Below, one piece after another: positions 11,155 through 24,900 of a stretch of 64,000 nt of DNA. Each line of letters begins with the position of its first letter. Position 1 is the first letter of the stretch. Source of the DNA: Leidyana gryllorum EB-2025a (Eukaryota > Apicomplexa); NCBI GenBank assembly GCA_048772705.1, contig JBLWGC010000121.1, forward strand, positions 124,001-188,000, given 5' to 3'. The translations under genes and the position numbers were made by a program. The notes beneath the pieces are model-generated. The model did not search any database. It had not been told where the DNA came from and saw only the letters and a program-made list of their open reading frames with translations.

Positions 11155-12302
11155 TATATACTGTCCATTGACTTCGACCCACGGTACTGATGAGGAGGGA
11201 AAGTGGTTTAAATTGGTAATCTCAATCAAAGTGCCTCTCTTACCGAACTCATGCTTGGATTTGGCGACTCGTTCGGTCACTTCGTCAACGATGGCATCCT
11301 CCTGAGATAACAGAAACGCAAGGTTTGGCAATAGGTCGGTTTCTGACCTTGAGACATGGAGCGATTTTAACCTGGTCCGCGTCAGAAATGCACTTGTCGT
11401 TCATTTGTTCGATAGATTCGTTCTGTACGCGGGTGTGCTTTTGTCGATCCCACTACTCACGCTGTGATATATGGTGCAGACTGTGGCGTTGAAAGAGCGC
11501 TTGCCACCGACATCACGAAGAAGACATGCCTGAGAGAGCTCAGTGTTGATCCTCGATTGGCGGGTGGCCCTCCTTACGTGCAAGTGGTTGAGTTCACACT
11601 CCTTTGGACCATGCTGCGCGAAAACAGGAATCTTCTTTGTCCTTCCCCTGATGACTCTCCGCTCACCTGACACTCCACCTCCCCCTTATCATTCCACCTG
11701 AAGTTTCCGAAGGGAAGGAATTCGAAGATCATATTGAAGATGCTGAAAGGTCTCCATAGACCGTAGGGTGTACCATCGATTGCTTTGTCTGTGAAATTAT
11801 CGGGAATCCACTTAACGACGTTCCACAAAGTGGTGACCATGAAGAGACGACTGAAAGGACAGAGTGCATCATAGACTACGCTGACTCGCACTGGACCAGA
11901 GTCTTCCGACTCAGTCGTTGAGGTAGTACCCGGCTCCTCCACCTCCTCCAGATTCTTCTCTCCGTCTGATCCGGCGGCAGCCGGCTGGGTCTGCCGATCG
12001 CCGTCATCCTCCTTGTAGGCCATCGGGAGGTCCTCGTCGCTCTCCCCTTCAGTAGTGGTGGTGCCAGACGCTGACGACGGCTTGTCGTCCTCGGACTCTT
12101 CATTAACTTCCGTCTCAACTGTGTTTCCCTCCTGGTCAACCACCACAGTGCTCCAGTGACGTGTCCTTGGGGGGCTGGAAGTGGGCTCTTCAGGCGGAAA
12201 GCAGCTGCAGCTGCAGGTGAACCCGGAAGTTTCGTCAGTAAACGTGCCTGAACCCCCAAAGGCCTCCAAAGCAGCGAGCCCGACTAGCAATAGACTGCGC
12301 AT
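11155..12302 (-). CDS. GILT-like lysosomal/secretory thiol reductase, CXXS active site (3' end uncertain)
   Basis: Exons: 12302-11667, 11613-11578, 11538-11461, 11422-11372, 11301-11244 and 11186-~11155, with introns of 53, 39, 38, 70 and 57 nt. The signal peptide MRSLLLVGLAALEAF is followed by a Cys-rich stretch and a ~100-residue acidic Ser/Thr/Glu-rich region. The GILT domain starts near residue 138: SVVYDALCPFSRLF, FEFLPFGNFRW, then (across an intron) ECQHGPKECELNHLH, and VPWVEVNGQ near the end. CQHGxxEC and VPWVxVNG are family hallmarks. The active site reads Cys148-P-F-Ser151, CXXS rather than CXXC, as in many invertebrate GILT-like proteins, so classical disulfide reduction is uncertain. 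A strong GTAAGT donor follows 11,155. A short last exon probably lies further left, in low-complexity DNA, where I could not place it. Confidence 0.8.
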
Positions 12303-12376
12303 ATATGTGTGAGTCCCACGCCTGACCGGCCGACCGACTCACTACCGCCTCTTCCTTCCAATGCTTCCCTAAACTA

Positions 12377-14003
12377 ATGCTTGGCCAACGATGGAATACT
12401 GCCACCAAGCTGACACCTCTCTACAGATTACATGAAAAGTACCAAGCCAAGTTTGGAGACTATGCGGGATGGAGGGTGCCAATGTCCTATGCAAACCATA
12501 CGCCCACGGCTTCCCACCTGCACACCCGACAACAAGCTTCTCTGTTCGATGTCTCCCATATGGGTATATTAGAGTAAACCACAGCACTCTGAGGCCCTCA
12601 GCTCCATAGCTCTCCACAGACTACGGGGAAAAGCTCACTTTCTGGATTCACTTGTGCCCAGCGATACATACAAGTGGAAGGAGAATCGGTGTTACCTCAG
12701 TCTCTTCACCAACGAGCGAGGTGGCATTGAGGACGACTTTATCGCCACCAAACTGGTAAGCAGCGAGAAGAGTTGTCCGCAGCCGGGCCCGCAAGTAAAT
12801 ACCTCTTGATTGGTATAGAGGGATGGATCGGTCAACCTCATCGTCAATGCCGCCAACACAAACAAGGATCTGGCCCTCATTCGCAAACACCTCGACTCTA
12901 TACCCGTGGGTAAGTAAGCTGACCGAGACATAATCTCCCAGTCAAGTTTCTCGACCGCTTCCAAATCTCCCCCCCTCTCCAATTCCAGCACAACTTCCCT
13001 GTACAATCGACAGACCAACGCCGAGGCATTGAAGTCGAGTCTCGCGGCGACAAGGGAGCGTTTGCCATCCAAGGCCCTCGCGCTGCCTCCGTAGTGGAGG
13101 ACATGCTGGAATATCTGCGTGGGACCCCAGTCTTCAATCTGAAAGAGATGGGGTTCATGCGAGGTAATAACGAACAAGTCTCGCCCGTACGCGGTTATAC
13201 CTCCTCAGCGGCTCTCATACATCTCAAAGCTTTCAAGGCGGAAATATTGCTAAGTCGCAGTGGTTACACTGGTGAAGACGGATTCGAGATTCAGATTGAC
13301 AACACCAAAATTGCCGACTTGGCACAGCTACTCCTGGATCGCAACCCTAAAGTATTGAGGTTGGCAGGATTTGCTGCGCGGTGAGTTACTCCATTATCTC
13401 AACTCAACCCACCAGTGGAAGCCGATCATCTTCTCCCCCCGCCTCCCCGTACACCGAATCACTGTCCCTCCGATTGTCTCCCTCAGCAACACCTTACGGA
13501 TCGAAGCTGGTTACGGACTGTATGGACACGAGTTGGATCCCACCACCACCCCGTGGATCGCTGGGCTGGATTGGGTCGTCAGCAAGGCTAAACTGAAAGA
13601 CGCTCAGCGCATCTTCCCTGGACGGGAAGCTTTGCTGCAAGAACAAAGAGAACTGCGTGAGTCATTGCCAGCGCACGAGCGGAGCGCATACTGCTACTTT
13701 TCATTTGCCTCAGTGGATGGCGAGGGCGCCCCGAAACGACGGAAGTGCGGACTGGTGGCGGCCAAGAAGGGGTTAAGTCCTCGAGAAGGAGACCCTGTCA
13801 TGATGGACAGAACTCTTGTTGGCACGGTTACAAGCAGTTGTATATCTCCATGTTTGGGAGTACCTATCGCTCTCGCATCGCTAAAGGCCCCCGTTCTCCG
13901 CGAAACGAAAAAATCACCCGAATTGTTGATTAATATTCGAAGCACTGAGAAACCATTCTCCATTGTTCCGACACCATTCGTTGCTCTGAAACGGTATACC
14001 TGA
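12377..14003 (+). CDS. gcvT: Aminomethyltransferase, glycine cleavage system T-protein
   Basis: Seven exons join in frame: 12377-12563, 12610-12755, 12819-12909, 13014-13163, 13209-13380, 13487-13656 and 13714-14003. Introns are 46-106 nt, and the 401 residues match the family's usual ~400. The T-protein transfers the methylene carbon of glycine to tetrahydrofolate in mitochondria. Conserved stretches in order are TPLYRLHEKYQAKFGDYAGW, SLFDVSHM, LSLFTNERGGIEDDFI, AIQGP, SGYTGEDGFEI (~210), LRIEAGYGLYGHELD, IFPGRE and GTVTSSCISPCLG. The N-terminus (MLGQRWNTATK) is short and basic, suiting a mitochondrial presequence. Exon 4 could instead start about 90 nt upstream, adding ~30 residues; I chose the acceptor that fits the family length. 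The gene is divergent from the GILT-like gene, with 74 bp between starts. Confidence 0.93.
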
Positions 14004-14371
14004 TAGCCTGTTTTGATGTTCTCTTTTTGACTTTTGCTGTTTGAACTCGTGTTAGAGAAAGTTGGTGACACGTCGCGCAGAGTGAGATCGATCCAATCTA
14101 CTAAACTCCAGACCAGGAGCGAGCGAACCGTTCCAAGGACCATCGGGAATAATCCACCGCGGCCAGTCCAACGCACTGTAGCCTACCCAAAAATGCGCCG
14201 GAAGTCAGGGAGACACGTCTCCGCAGCAACGTGTGCGATGTCCCAAGAGGTGGAAACAGTTGAAAGCCAAAGTATCACAGACTCACACTTAGCTTCTTAC
14301 TACTCCTACTACTACAACACTGAAGTGTCCATCTCTACAGCACTACATCAAGTATCTATTTAACACACAAG
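14004..14371. other. Intergenic: T-protein 3' flank and next gene's promoter
   Basis: I see no gene in these 368 bases. They hold the 3' flank of the T-protein gene and the upstream region and leader of the small secreted-protein gene at 14,372. Confidence 0.6.
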
Positions 14372-14761
14372 ATGAAGTTCAGCGCTGTTCTCCTTGCTCT
14401 CGTTGCCGTCGTTGTTGCTGTGTCGGCTGACGAGGAAGCCCACGTCACTGTCACAATGGATGTTGCCGAAGTGTCTACTGCTCATATTGAGCCGTCTGAA
14501 GGCCACATCAGCACCACCGGCGCCGCCGAAGAGGGCGTGAGCACTACTGGAGCACAGGAAGCCGCGAGCAGTAGCTCTGAGGCCACTGTCAACCCAAGTG
14601 CGACCGCTCACAATGAACAAGATGGCAGCAGCACCACTTCTACTTCTGCTGCTACCGCGTCTGGAGAAACCGAAGTCGCTGACACCGAAGTTGAGGGTGT
14701 TGTTTCGCGCATTGTAATGTTGAACACTTTGGCGCTGGGAGCTTTCGTCTACGCCTTTTGA
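14372..14761 (+). CDS. Small secreted Ser/Thr/Ala-rich protein, GPI-anchor-like
   Basis: Intronless, 129 residues. A typical signal peptide (MKFSAVLLALVAVVVAVSA) is followed by ~85 residues rich in Ser, Thr, Ala and Glu with no visible folded domain. The protein ends in a hydrophobic segment (IVMLNTLALGAFVYAF) that runs to the stop. Signal peptide plus short hydrophobic C-terminus is the layout of GPI-anchored surface proteins, and the Ser/Thr content suggests O-glycosylation. The start MKFSAV is shared with the next gene, so the two are probably paralogues. No known family is recognised. Confidence 0.75.
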   Translation: MKFSAVLLALVAVVVAVSADEEAHVTVTMDVAEVSTAHIEPSEGHISTTGAAEEGVSTTGAQEAASSSSEATVNPSATAHNEQDGSSTTSTSAATASGETEVADTEVEGVVSRIVMLNTLALGAFVYAF

Positions 14762-15031
14762 ATGAGTGATAGATTGTTTATGCTCGACTTGTGAACTCTC
14801 AGCTATTTAAGAACTGCTCAAAGTAATTGTCTCGCTTCAGCTAGCGGTACCTATGAAAGTATTAGTCTTGCCTGAGAGCTGACTGAGTGGTTGCGAGTGT
14901 CTGTCTCCCGTCTCTTGTCTCCCGCCCATAAAGTGTTCCGTCCTGTTTAAGTATTGCTGCTTTCACTTCCTCCTCCACTCATCACTGTTCACAGTCACAG
15001 TCCAAGGCATCTTTTCAAGTCTTATTTTACA

Positions 15032-15415
15032 ATGAAGTTCTCTGCTGTCGCTGCCGTTGTACTCCTCGCCATTGTTGGCCGCGCCCAAGAAGCATCCTCT
15101 GAAGACATTGTCGCCACCTCACCTGTCCAGTTGGTTGATGTTTCTAGCACTGTGGAGCCGATCCACATCAGCACTGCAGCTCCAGTCGACACGGCAGAGG
15201 TCCATGTCTCCAGCGAGGAAGTCCAGGGAAGTCATTCTACATCTTCTCTGGATCCCGCCGAAGCTGCAGCCAGTGGTACCGTTGTTGTGGGAACAGACGA
15301 CAACAAGGTTTCGGCGTCCGCCTCCTCAACTCAGGCGGCCAGCGGAGTCTCAGCCAACTTGGCTCTGTGGAGCACTGCCTCTATCGCGGTTGGCCTCCTT
15401 GGACTCTCTCAATAG
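15032..15415 (+). CDS. Small secreted Ser/Thr/Ala-rich protein, paralogue of the preceding gene
   Basis: Intronless, 127 residues. The frame is open upstream to 14,954, but ATG 15032 gives a clean signal peptide (MKFSAVAAVVLLAIVGRAQ) matching the neighbouring gene's start. The body is Ser/Thr/Ala/Val/Asp-rich without recognisable domains. The C-terminus is hydrophobic (LWSTASIAVGLLGLSQ), as in GPI-anchored precursors. SGVSAN just before the tail also occurs in the small protein at 61,806, which links the two ends of the cluster. The function is unknown; a surface-coat role is inferred. Confidence 0.75.
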   Translation: MKFSAVAAVVLLAIVGRAQEASSEDIVATSPVQLVDVSSTVEPIHISTAAPVDTAEVHVSSEEVQGSHSTSSLDPAEAAASGTVVVGTDDNKVSASASSTQAASGVSANLALWSTASIAVGLLGLSQ

Positions 15416-15919
15416 TGTGTCTGTGTGATTTCAAGCATTAGTTGTGTATTTTCTAACCCCCTCTAATATCAAACATATTGCACCCGCCGAATCACTCCAT
15501 TCAAGTACCGTCCCGTATGCGTAACCGATCGATTTATTTGAGTACTGTGCTGTATAGCTTGGCTGGATCTACTGCTTTGTACCGAACCGTGCTTGTGAAT
15601 CAATCTGCGACACCCGTTTCTCTCGTTCACGAGTGTGAATTGTTCGAACTAATTGACCCTCTCCCAGGGAGGTATCACTCTCAGTTGAGAGACTAATTCT
15701 GTACCATATATCCCCGACGCGTAGAAGGGAACAGAGCTGCTTTGGCAGATATTTGGGCGACTGAACTGCTTGTTACCGCCGAAATTCAATTCTTCAAAAG
15801 AATCATTGCAGTTTGCCTTCGACGATCGAGGGCTAAATTTGTGGCATTGGCCGTCCAGGTGACTTTTGGTGTGCTCCACACAATTCGTCGATAGACTGAT
15901 CCGACGCCATCGACCACCG
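15416..15919. other. Intergenic: upstream region of the giant gene
   Basis: No convincing gene was found in these ~500 bases. A small inverted repeat (CTCTCA/TGAGAG) lies near 15,677-15,694. The promoter of the giant repeat-protein gene should be in this stretch. Confidence 0.55.
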
Positions 15920-18900
15920 ATGAGGCTCGTGCTCTTTTTCGCTCTTGCGCTCCCTTTAGCGCTGAGTGAGACTAGCAGATCCGCGATTTTCAAGGAATGG
16001 AGGGAAAGGAGTCATGTAGATGCAACATCGCCCGGGAAGACTACAGTCATCCGACCTTGGAATGGAATCCACAATGAATATGGATCATCGGCAGAGGACC
16101 CTTTTTTCAGGTGAGTGAATCTCGACTTCGGCACGAACTGTCTGCTCAGTGCTAATGGCGTCCCGGTTTATGATGACCAGACTCAATTCGAGCATCTCAT
16201 CTCCTCCTCATCACATGGATCCAACCCGCAATTAAACCAGAAGGTTCTTTACTCCGATTCGGAGGGCAGTACATTGACAGTTTCCAATGTCGCCGAAACC
16301 CAATTAGCATCGCGCGCACAGACTGTGATGCGCATACGGTCCCTTACAACGCCTAACGCTGAGAGTGCGGATAGGCGAAATCTAGGTTTATTGCACATCG
16401 TGGAAGATGAGGAATCCGAAAGCTCAACCTTCCCTGTATCTACAGAGTCGACTGTAAGCTTTACACCCACCGGAAGCACCGACTCATCAACATCATCTGA
16501 GCTCACCGTTCCGACTGAGACTACGGGAACTGAAGAAAGCTCATCCCTCCCGAAAATAGCCACTGTGTCGAGCGACAGCTCCACTTTCACCGACACTACG
16601 GATCAGATCACAAGCACTACGGACCCTGAAACAGCCACTTTCTCTCAGAGTTCCGCATACTTAGAAAGCAATGAATCCGCCACCACCTCATCTGGGTTCG
16701 AAGCCACAGATTCGACCGAAATGTCCATAAATACCGTGTGGACGAGTGACACGCCCGCCCCCACAGAACCCGAAACATTCACCGAAACCGAGACATTGAC
16801 AGAAACTAAACCCTCATTCGAAGGATCGACATCAACAGAGACTTCAGTTGAAGCTTCGGATGTCACTGATGAATCGAATTTAACACATACACTGACTGAA
16901 GCTACAAGCTCGCCAGGGAACTCGACTGACTCATCGACTTCTACTGAAGGATTGACTCCAACCGAGACATCGACTTCCACTGAGAGTCCGACTACGACTG
17001 AGACATCGACTTCCACTGAGAGTGCGACTACCACTGAGACATCGACTTCTACTGAAGGATTGACTCCAACCGAGACATCGACTTCCACTGAGAGTCCGAC
17101 TACGACTGAGACATCGACTTCCACTGAGAGTGCGACTACCACTGAGACATCGACTTCCACTGAGAGTCCGACTACGACTGAGACATCGACTTCCACTGAG
17201 AGTCCGACTACCACTGAGACATCGACTTCCACTGAGAGTCCGACTACAACTGAGACATCGACTTCCACTGAGAGTCCGACTACGACTGAGACATCGACTT
17301 CCACTGAGAGTCCGACTACAACTGAGACATCGACTTCCACTGAGAGTCCGACTACCACTGAGACATCGACTTCCACTGAGAGTCCGACTACAACTGAGAC
17401 ATCGACTTCCACTGAGAGTCCGACTACGACTGAGACATCGACTTCCACTGAGAGTCCGACTACAACTGAGACATCGACTTCCACTGAGAGTCCAACTACG
17501 ACTGAGACATCGACTTCCACTGAGAGTCCGACTACGACTGAGACATCGACTTCCACTGAGAGTCCGACTACCACTGAGACATCGACTTCCACTGAGACAT
17601 CGACTTCCACTGAGAGTCCGACTACAACTGAGACATCGACTTCCACTGAGAGTCCAACTACGACTGAGACATCGACTTCCACTGAGAGTCCGACTACGAC
17701 TGAGACATCGACTTCCACTGAGAGTCCGACTACGACTGAGACATCGACTTCCACTGAGAGTCCGACTACAACTGAGACATCGACTTCCACTGAGAGTCCG
17801 ACTACGACTGAGACATCGACTTCCACTGAGAGTCCGACTACGACTGAGACATCGACTTCCACTGAGAGTCCGACTACAACTGAGACATCGACTTCCACTG
17901 AGAGTCCGACTACAACTGAGACATCGACTTCCACTGAGAGTCCGACTACAACTGAGACATCGACTTCCACTGAGAGTCCAACTACGACTGAGACATCGAC
18001 TTCCACTGAGAGTCCGACTACGACTGAGACATCGACTTCCACTGAGACATCGACTTCCACTGAGACATCGACTTCCACTGAGAGTCCGACTACCACTGAG
18101 ACATCGACTTCCACTGAGAGTCCGACTACCACTGAGACATCGACTTCCACTGAGAGTCCGACTACGACTGAGACATCGACTTCCACTGAGACATCGACTT
18201 CCACTGAGAGTCCGACTACAACTGAGACATCGACTTCCACTGAGAGTCCAACTACGACTGAGACATCGACTTCCACTGAGAGTCCGACTACGACTGAGAC
18301 ATCGAGTTCTACTGAAGGATTGACTCCAACTGAGACATCGACTTCCACTGAGAGTCCGATTACAACTGAGACATCGAGTTCTACTGAAGGATTGACTCCA
18401 ACTGAGACATCGACTTCCACTGAGAGTCCGACTACCACTGAGACATCGACTTCTACTGAAGGATTGACTCCAACTGACAAATCGACTTCCACTGAGAGTC
18501 CGACTACGACTGAGACATCGACTTCTACTGAAGGATTGACTCCAACTGACAAATCGACTTCCACTGAGAGTCCGACTACCACTGAGACATCGACTTCTAC
18601 TGAAGGATTGACTCCAACTGACAAATCGACTTCCACTGAGAGTCCGACTACGACTGAGACATCGACTTCTACTGAAGGATTGACTCCAACTGACACATCG
18701 ACTTCTACTGAGAGTCCGACTACCACTGACACATCGACTTCCACTGAGAGTCCGACTACCACTGAGACATCGACTTCCACTGAGAGTCCGACTACGACTG
18801 AGACATCGACTTCTACTGAAGGATTGACTCCAACTGACAAATCGACTTCCACTGAGAGTCCGACTACGACTGAGACATCGACTTCTACTGAAGGATTGAC

Positions 18901-21900
18901 TCCAACTGACACATCGACTTCCACTGAGAGTCCGACTACGACTGAGACATCGACTTCCACTGAGAGTCCGACTACCACTGAGACATCGACTTCCACTGAG
19001 AGTCCGACTACAACTGAGACATCGACTTCTACTGAAGGATTGACTCCAACTGAGACATCGACTTCCACTGAGAGTCCGACTACCACTGAGACATCGACTT
19101 CCACTGAGAGTCCGACTACGACTGAGACATCGACTTCCACTGAGAGTCCGACTACGACTGAGACATCGACTTCTACTGAAGGATTGACTCCAACTGACAA
19201 ATCGACTTCCACTGAGAGTCCGACTACGACTGAGACATCGACTTCTACTGAAGGATTGACTCCAACTGACACATCGACTTCCACTGAGAGTCCGACTACC
19301 ACTGAGAGTCCGACTCTGACTGAAACCTCCACTGAGGCGTCGACCTCCGATGAGAGTCCGACTCTGACGTCGACTTCCACTGAGACGTCCACTGAGACTG
19401 AGAGTTCCACTGAGGCGTCGACCTCCACTGAGACGTCCACTGAGAGCCCGACTCTGACTGAAACCTCCACTGAGGCGTCGACCTCCGATGAGAGTCCGAC
19501 TCTGACGTCGACTTCCACTGAGACGTCCACTGAGACTGAGAGTTCCACTGAGGCGTCGACCTCCACTGAGAGTCCGACTCTGACGTCGACTTCCACTGAG
19601 ACGTCCACCTCCACTGAGAGTCCGACTCTGACGTCGACTTCCACTGAGACGTCCACCTCCACTGAGAGTCCGACTCTGACGTCGACTTCCACTGAGACTG
19701 AGAGTTCCACTGAGACGTCGACCTCCACTGAGAGTCCGACTCTGACGTCGACTTCCACTGAGACTGAGAGTTCCACTGAGGCGTCGACCTCCACTGAGAG
19801 TCCGACTCTGACGTCGACTTCCACTGAGACGTCCACTGAGACTGAGAGTTCCACTGAGGCGTCCACTGAGAGTCCGACTCTGACTGAGACGTCGACTTCC
19901 ACTGAGACGTCCACTGAGACCTCCACGGAGAGCCCGACTCTGACTGAAACTTCCACTGAGGCGTCGACCTCCGATGAGAGTCCGACTCTGACGTCGACTT
20001 CCACTGAGACTGAGAGTTCCACTGAGGCGTCGACCTCCACTGAGAGTCCGACTCTGACGTCGACTTCCACTGAGACGTCCACTGAGACTGAGAGTTCCAC
20101 TGAGGCGTCCACTGAGAGTCCGACTCTGACTGAGACGTCGACTTCCACTGAGACGTCCACTGAGACCTCCACGGAGAGCCCGACTCTGACTGAAACTTCC
20201 ACTGAGGCGTCGACCTCCGATGAGAGTCCGACTCTGACGTCGACTTCCACTGAGACTGAGAGTTCCACTGAGGCGTCGACCTCCACTGAGAGTCCGACTC
20301 TGACGTCGACTTCCACTGAGACGTCCACTGAGACTGAGAGTTCCACTGAGGCGTCCACTGAGAGTCCGACTCTGACTGAGACGTCGACTTCCACTGAGAC
20401 GTCCACTGAGACCTCCACGGAGAGCCCGACTCTGACTGAAACTTCCACTGAGGCGTCGACCTCCGATGAGAGTCCGACTCTGACGTCGACTTCCACTGAG
20501 ACTGAGAGTTCCACTGAGACGTCGACCTCCACTGAGAGTCCGACTCTGACGTCGACTTCCACTGAGACTGAGAGTTCCACTGAGACGTCGACCTCCACTG
20601 AGAGTCCGACTCTGACGTCGACTTCCACTGAGACTGAGAGTTCCACTGAGGCGTCGACCTCCACTGAGAGTCCGACTCTGACGTCGACTTCCACTGAGAC
20701 GTCCACTGAGACTGAGAGTTCCACTGAGGCGTCGACCTCCACTGAGAGTCCGACTCTGACGTCGACTTCCACTGAGACTGAGAGTTCCACTGAGGCGTCG
20801 ACCTCCACTGAGAGTCCGACTCTGACGTCGACTTCCACTGAGACGTCCACTGAGACTGAGCGTTCCACTGAGGCGTCGACCTCCACTGAGAGTCCGACTC
20901 TGACGTCGACTTCCACTGAGACGTCCACTGAGACTGAGAGTTCCACTGAGGCGTCGACCTCCACTGAGACCGAGAGTTCCACTGAGGCGTCGACCTCCAC
21001 TGAGACGTCCACTGAGAGCCCGACTCTGACTGAAACCTCCACTGAGGCGTCGACCTCCGATGAGAGTCCGACTCTGACGTCGACTTCCACTGAGACGTCC
21101 ACTGAGACTGAGAGTTCCACTGAGGCGTCGACCTCCACTGAGAGTCCGACTCTGACGTCGACTTCCACTGAGACGTCCACCTCCACTGAGAGTCCGACTC
21201 TGACGTCGACTTCCACTGAGACGTCCACCTCCACTGAGAGTCCGACTCTGACGTCGACTTCCACTGAGACGTCCACCTCCACTGAGAGTCCGACTCTGAC
21301 GTCGACTTCCACTGAGACTGAGAGTTCCACTGAGACGTCGACCTCCACTGAGAGTCCGACTCTGACGTCGACTTCCACTGAGACTGAGAGTTCCACTGAG
21401 ACGTCGACCTCCACTGAGAGTCCGACTCTGACGTCGACTTCCACTGAGACGTCCACTGAGACTGAGCGTTCCACTGAGGCGTCGACCTCCACTGAGAGTC
21501 CGACTCTGACGTCGACTTCCACTGAGACGTCCACTGAGACTGAGAGTTCCACTGAGGCGTCGACCTCCACTGAGACCGAGAGTTCCACTGAGGCGTCGAC
21601 CTCCACTGAGACGTCCACTGAGAGCCCGACTCTGACTGAAACCTCCACTGAGGCGTCGACCTCCGATGAGAGTCCGACTCTGACGTCGACTTCCACTGAG
21701 ACTGAGAGTTCCACTGAGGCGTCGACCTCCACTGAGAGTCCGACTCTGACGTCGACTTCCACTGAGACGTCCACTGAGACTGAGAGTTCCACTGAGGCGT
21801 CCACTGAGAGTCCGACTCTGACTGAGACGTCGACTTCCACTGAGACGTCCACTGAGACCTCCACGGAGAGCCCGACTCTGACTGAAACTTCCACTGAGGC

Positions 21901-24900
21901 GTCGACCTCCGATGAGAGTCCGACTCTGACGTCGACTTCCACTGAGACTGAGAGTTCCACTGAGGCGTCGACCTCCACTGAGAGTCCGACTCTGACGTCG
22001 ACTTCCACTGAGACGTCCACTGAGACTGAGAGTTCCACTGAGGCGTCCACTGAGAGTCCGACTCTGACTGAGACGTCGACTTCCACTGAGACGTCCACTG
22101 AGACCTCCACGGAGAGCCCGACTCTGACTGAAACTTCCACTGAGGCGTCGACCTCCGATGAGAGTCCGACTCTGACGTCGACTTCCACTGAGACGTCCAC
22201 TGAGACTGAGAGTTCCACTGAGGCGTCGACCTCCACTGAGAGTCCGACTCTGACGTCGACTTCCACTGAGACGTCCACTGAGACTGAGAGTTCCACTGAG
22301 GCGTCGACCTCCACTGAGACGTCCACTGAGAGCCCGACTCTGACTGAAACCTCCACTGAGGCGTCGACCTCCGATGAGAGTCCGACTCTGACGTCGACTT
22401 CCACTGAGGCGTCGACCTCCGATGAGAGCCCGACTCCGACTGAAACTTCCACTTTGACGGACGAGTCATCAACAGAGACATCGACTGAGTCGTCCACTTC
22501 CAGTGAGAGCTCAGGTTCACCAGAGACATCGACTGAGACGTCTACTTCGTCTGACAACTCCACTTCGACGGACGAGTCATCAACAGAGACATCGACGGAG
22601 TCTTCCACTTCCAGTGAGGGCTCAAGTTCACCAGAGACATCGACGGAGTCTTCCACTTCCAGTGAGAGCTCAAGTTCACCAGAGACATCGACTGAGACGT
22701 CTACTCCGTCTGACAACTCCACTTCGACGGACGAGTCATCAACAGAGACATCGACGGAGTCTTCCACTTCCAGTGAGAGCTCAAGTTCACCAGAGACATC
22801 GACTGAGACGTCTACTCCGTCTGACAACTCCACTTCGACGGACGAGTCATCAACAGAGACATCGACCGAGTCGTCCACTTCCAGTGAGAGCTCAGGTTCA
22901 CCAGAGACATCGACTGAGGCGTCTACTTCGTCTGACAACTCCACTTCGACGGACGAGTCATCAACAGAGACATCGACGGAGTCTTCCACTTCCAGTGAGA
23001 GCTCGACTTCTACTGCCGAGAGCACCGCTGAGGTCACTCAATCCACTGACGAGAGCACCGCTGAGGTCACTCAATCCACTGACGAGAGCACCTCTGAGGT
23101 CACTCAGTCTACTGACGAGGGCACCTCTGAGGTCACTCAATCCACTGACGACAGCACCTCTGAGGTCACTCAATCCACTGACGAGAGCACCGCTGAGGTC
23201 ACTCCATCCACTGACGACAGCACCGCTGATCTCACTCAGTCTACTGTCGAGAGCACCTCTGAGGTCACTCAATCCACTGACGACAGCACCGTTGAGGTCA
23301 CTCAATCGACTGACGACAGCACCGCTGATCTCACTCAGTCTACTGACGAGAGCACCGCTGAGGTCACTCAATCCACTGACGACAGCACCGCTGATCTCAC
23401 TCAGTCTACTGACGACAGCACCGTTGAGGTCACTCAATCCACGGACGACAGCACCTCTGAGGTCACTCAATCCACTGACGACAGCACCGTTGAGGTCACT
23501 CAATCCACTGACGACAGCACCGCTGAGGTCACTCAATCCACTGACGACAGCACCTCTGAGGTCACTCAATCCACTGACGAGAGCACCGTTGAGGTCACTC
23601 CATCCACTGACGAGAGCACCGTTGAGGTCACTCCATCCACTGACGAGAGCACCGCTGAGGTCACTCAGTCTACTGTCGAGAGCACCGCTGAGGTCACTCA
23701 ATCCACTGACGACAGCACCGCTGATCTCACTCAGTCTATTGTCGAGAGCACCGTTGAGGTCACTCAATCCACTGACGAGAGCACCTCTGAGGTCACTCAA
23801 TCCACTGACGAGAGCACCGTTGAGGTCACTCAATCCACTGACGACAGCACCGCTGAGGTCACTCAATCCACTGACGACAGCACCTCTGAGGTCACTCAAT
23901 CCACTGACGACAGCACCGCTGAGGTCACTCAATCCACTGACGAGAGCACCGTTGAGGTCACTCAATCCACGGACGACAGCACCTCTGAGGTCACTCAATC
24001 CACTGACGACAGCACCGTTGAGGTCACTCAATCCACTGACGACAGCACCGCTGAGGTCACTCAATCCACTGACGAGAGCACCGTTGAGGTCACTCAATCC
24101 ACTGACGAGAGCACCTCTGAGGTCACTCAATCCACTGACGAGAGCACCGCTGAGGTCACTCAATCCACTGACGAGAGCACCGCTGAGGTCACTCAATCCA
24201 CTGAGGAGAGCACCGCTGAGGTCACTCAATCCACTGACGACAGCACCGTTGAGGTCACTCAATCCACTGACGACAGCACCGTTGAGGTCACTCAATCCAC
24301 TGACGACAGCACCGCTGATCTCACTCAGTCTACTGTCGAGAGCACCGTTGAGGTCACTCAATCCACTGACGAGAGCACCGCTGAGGTCACTCAATCCACT
24401 GACGACAGCACCGTTGAGGTCACTCAATCCACTGACGACAGCACCGCTGAGGTCACTCAATCCACTGACGACAGCACCGTTGAGGTCACTCAATCCACTG
24501 ACGAGAGCACCTCTGAGGTCACTCAATCCACTGACGACAGCACCGTTGAGGTCACTCAATCCACTGACGACAGCACCGTTGAGGTCACTCAATCCACTGA
24601 CGAGAGCACCGCTGAGGTCACTCAATCCACTGACGAGAGCACCGCTGAGGTCACTCAATCCACTGACGAGAGCACCGCTGAGGTCACTCAATCCACTGAC
24701 GAGAGCACCGCTGAGGTCACTCAATCCACTGACGACAGCACCGTTGAGGTCACTCAATCCACTGACGAGAGCACCTCTGAGGTCACTCAATCCACTGACG
24801 AGAGCACCGCTGAGGTCACTCAATCCACTGACGAGAGCACCGTTGAGGTCACTCAATCCACTGACGAGAGCACCGTTGAGGTCACTCCATCCACTGACGA

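Noticed and set aside
11401-11673. A separate small gene of ~90 residues on the minus strand
   Set aside because: Its HGPKECELNHLH stretch is the middle of the GILT domain; splicing joins it to the upstream exon.
14034-14363. Frames between the T-protein and the first small surface gene
   Set aside because: Low-quality composition and no domain; they lie in the probable untranslated and promoter region.
16645-23037. Antisense open frames of ~2,130 and ~1,080 codons over blocks A-C
   Set aside because: Same periodicity effect; a shadow of the sense gene.
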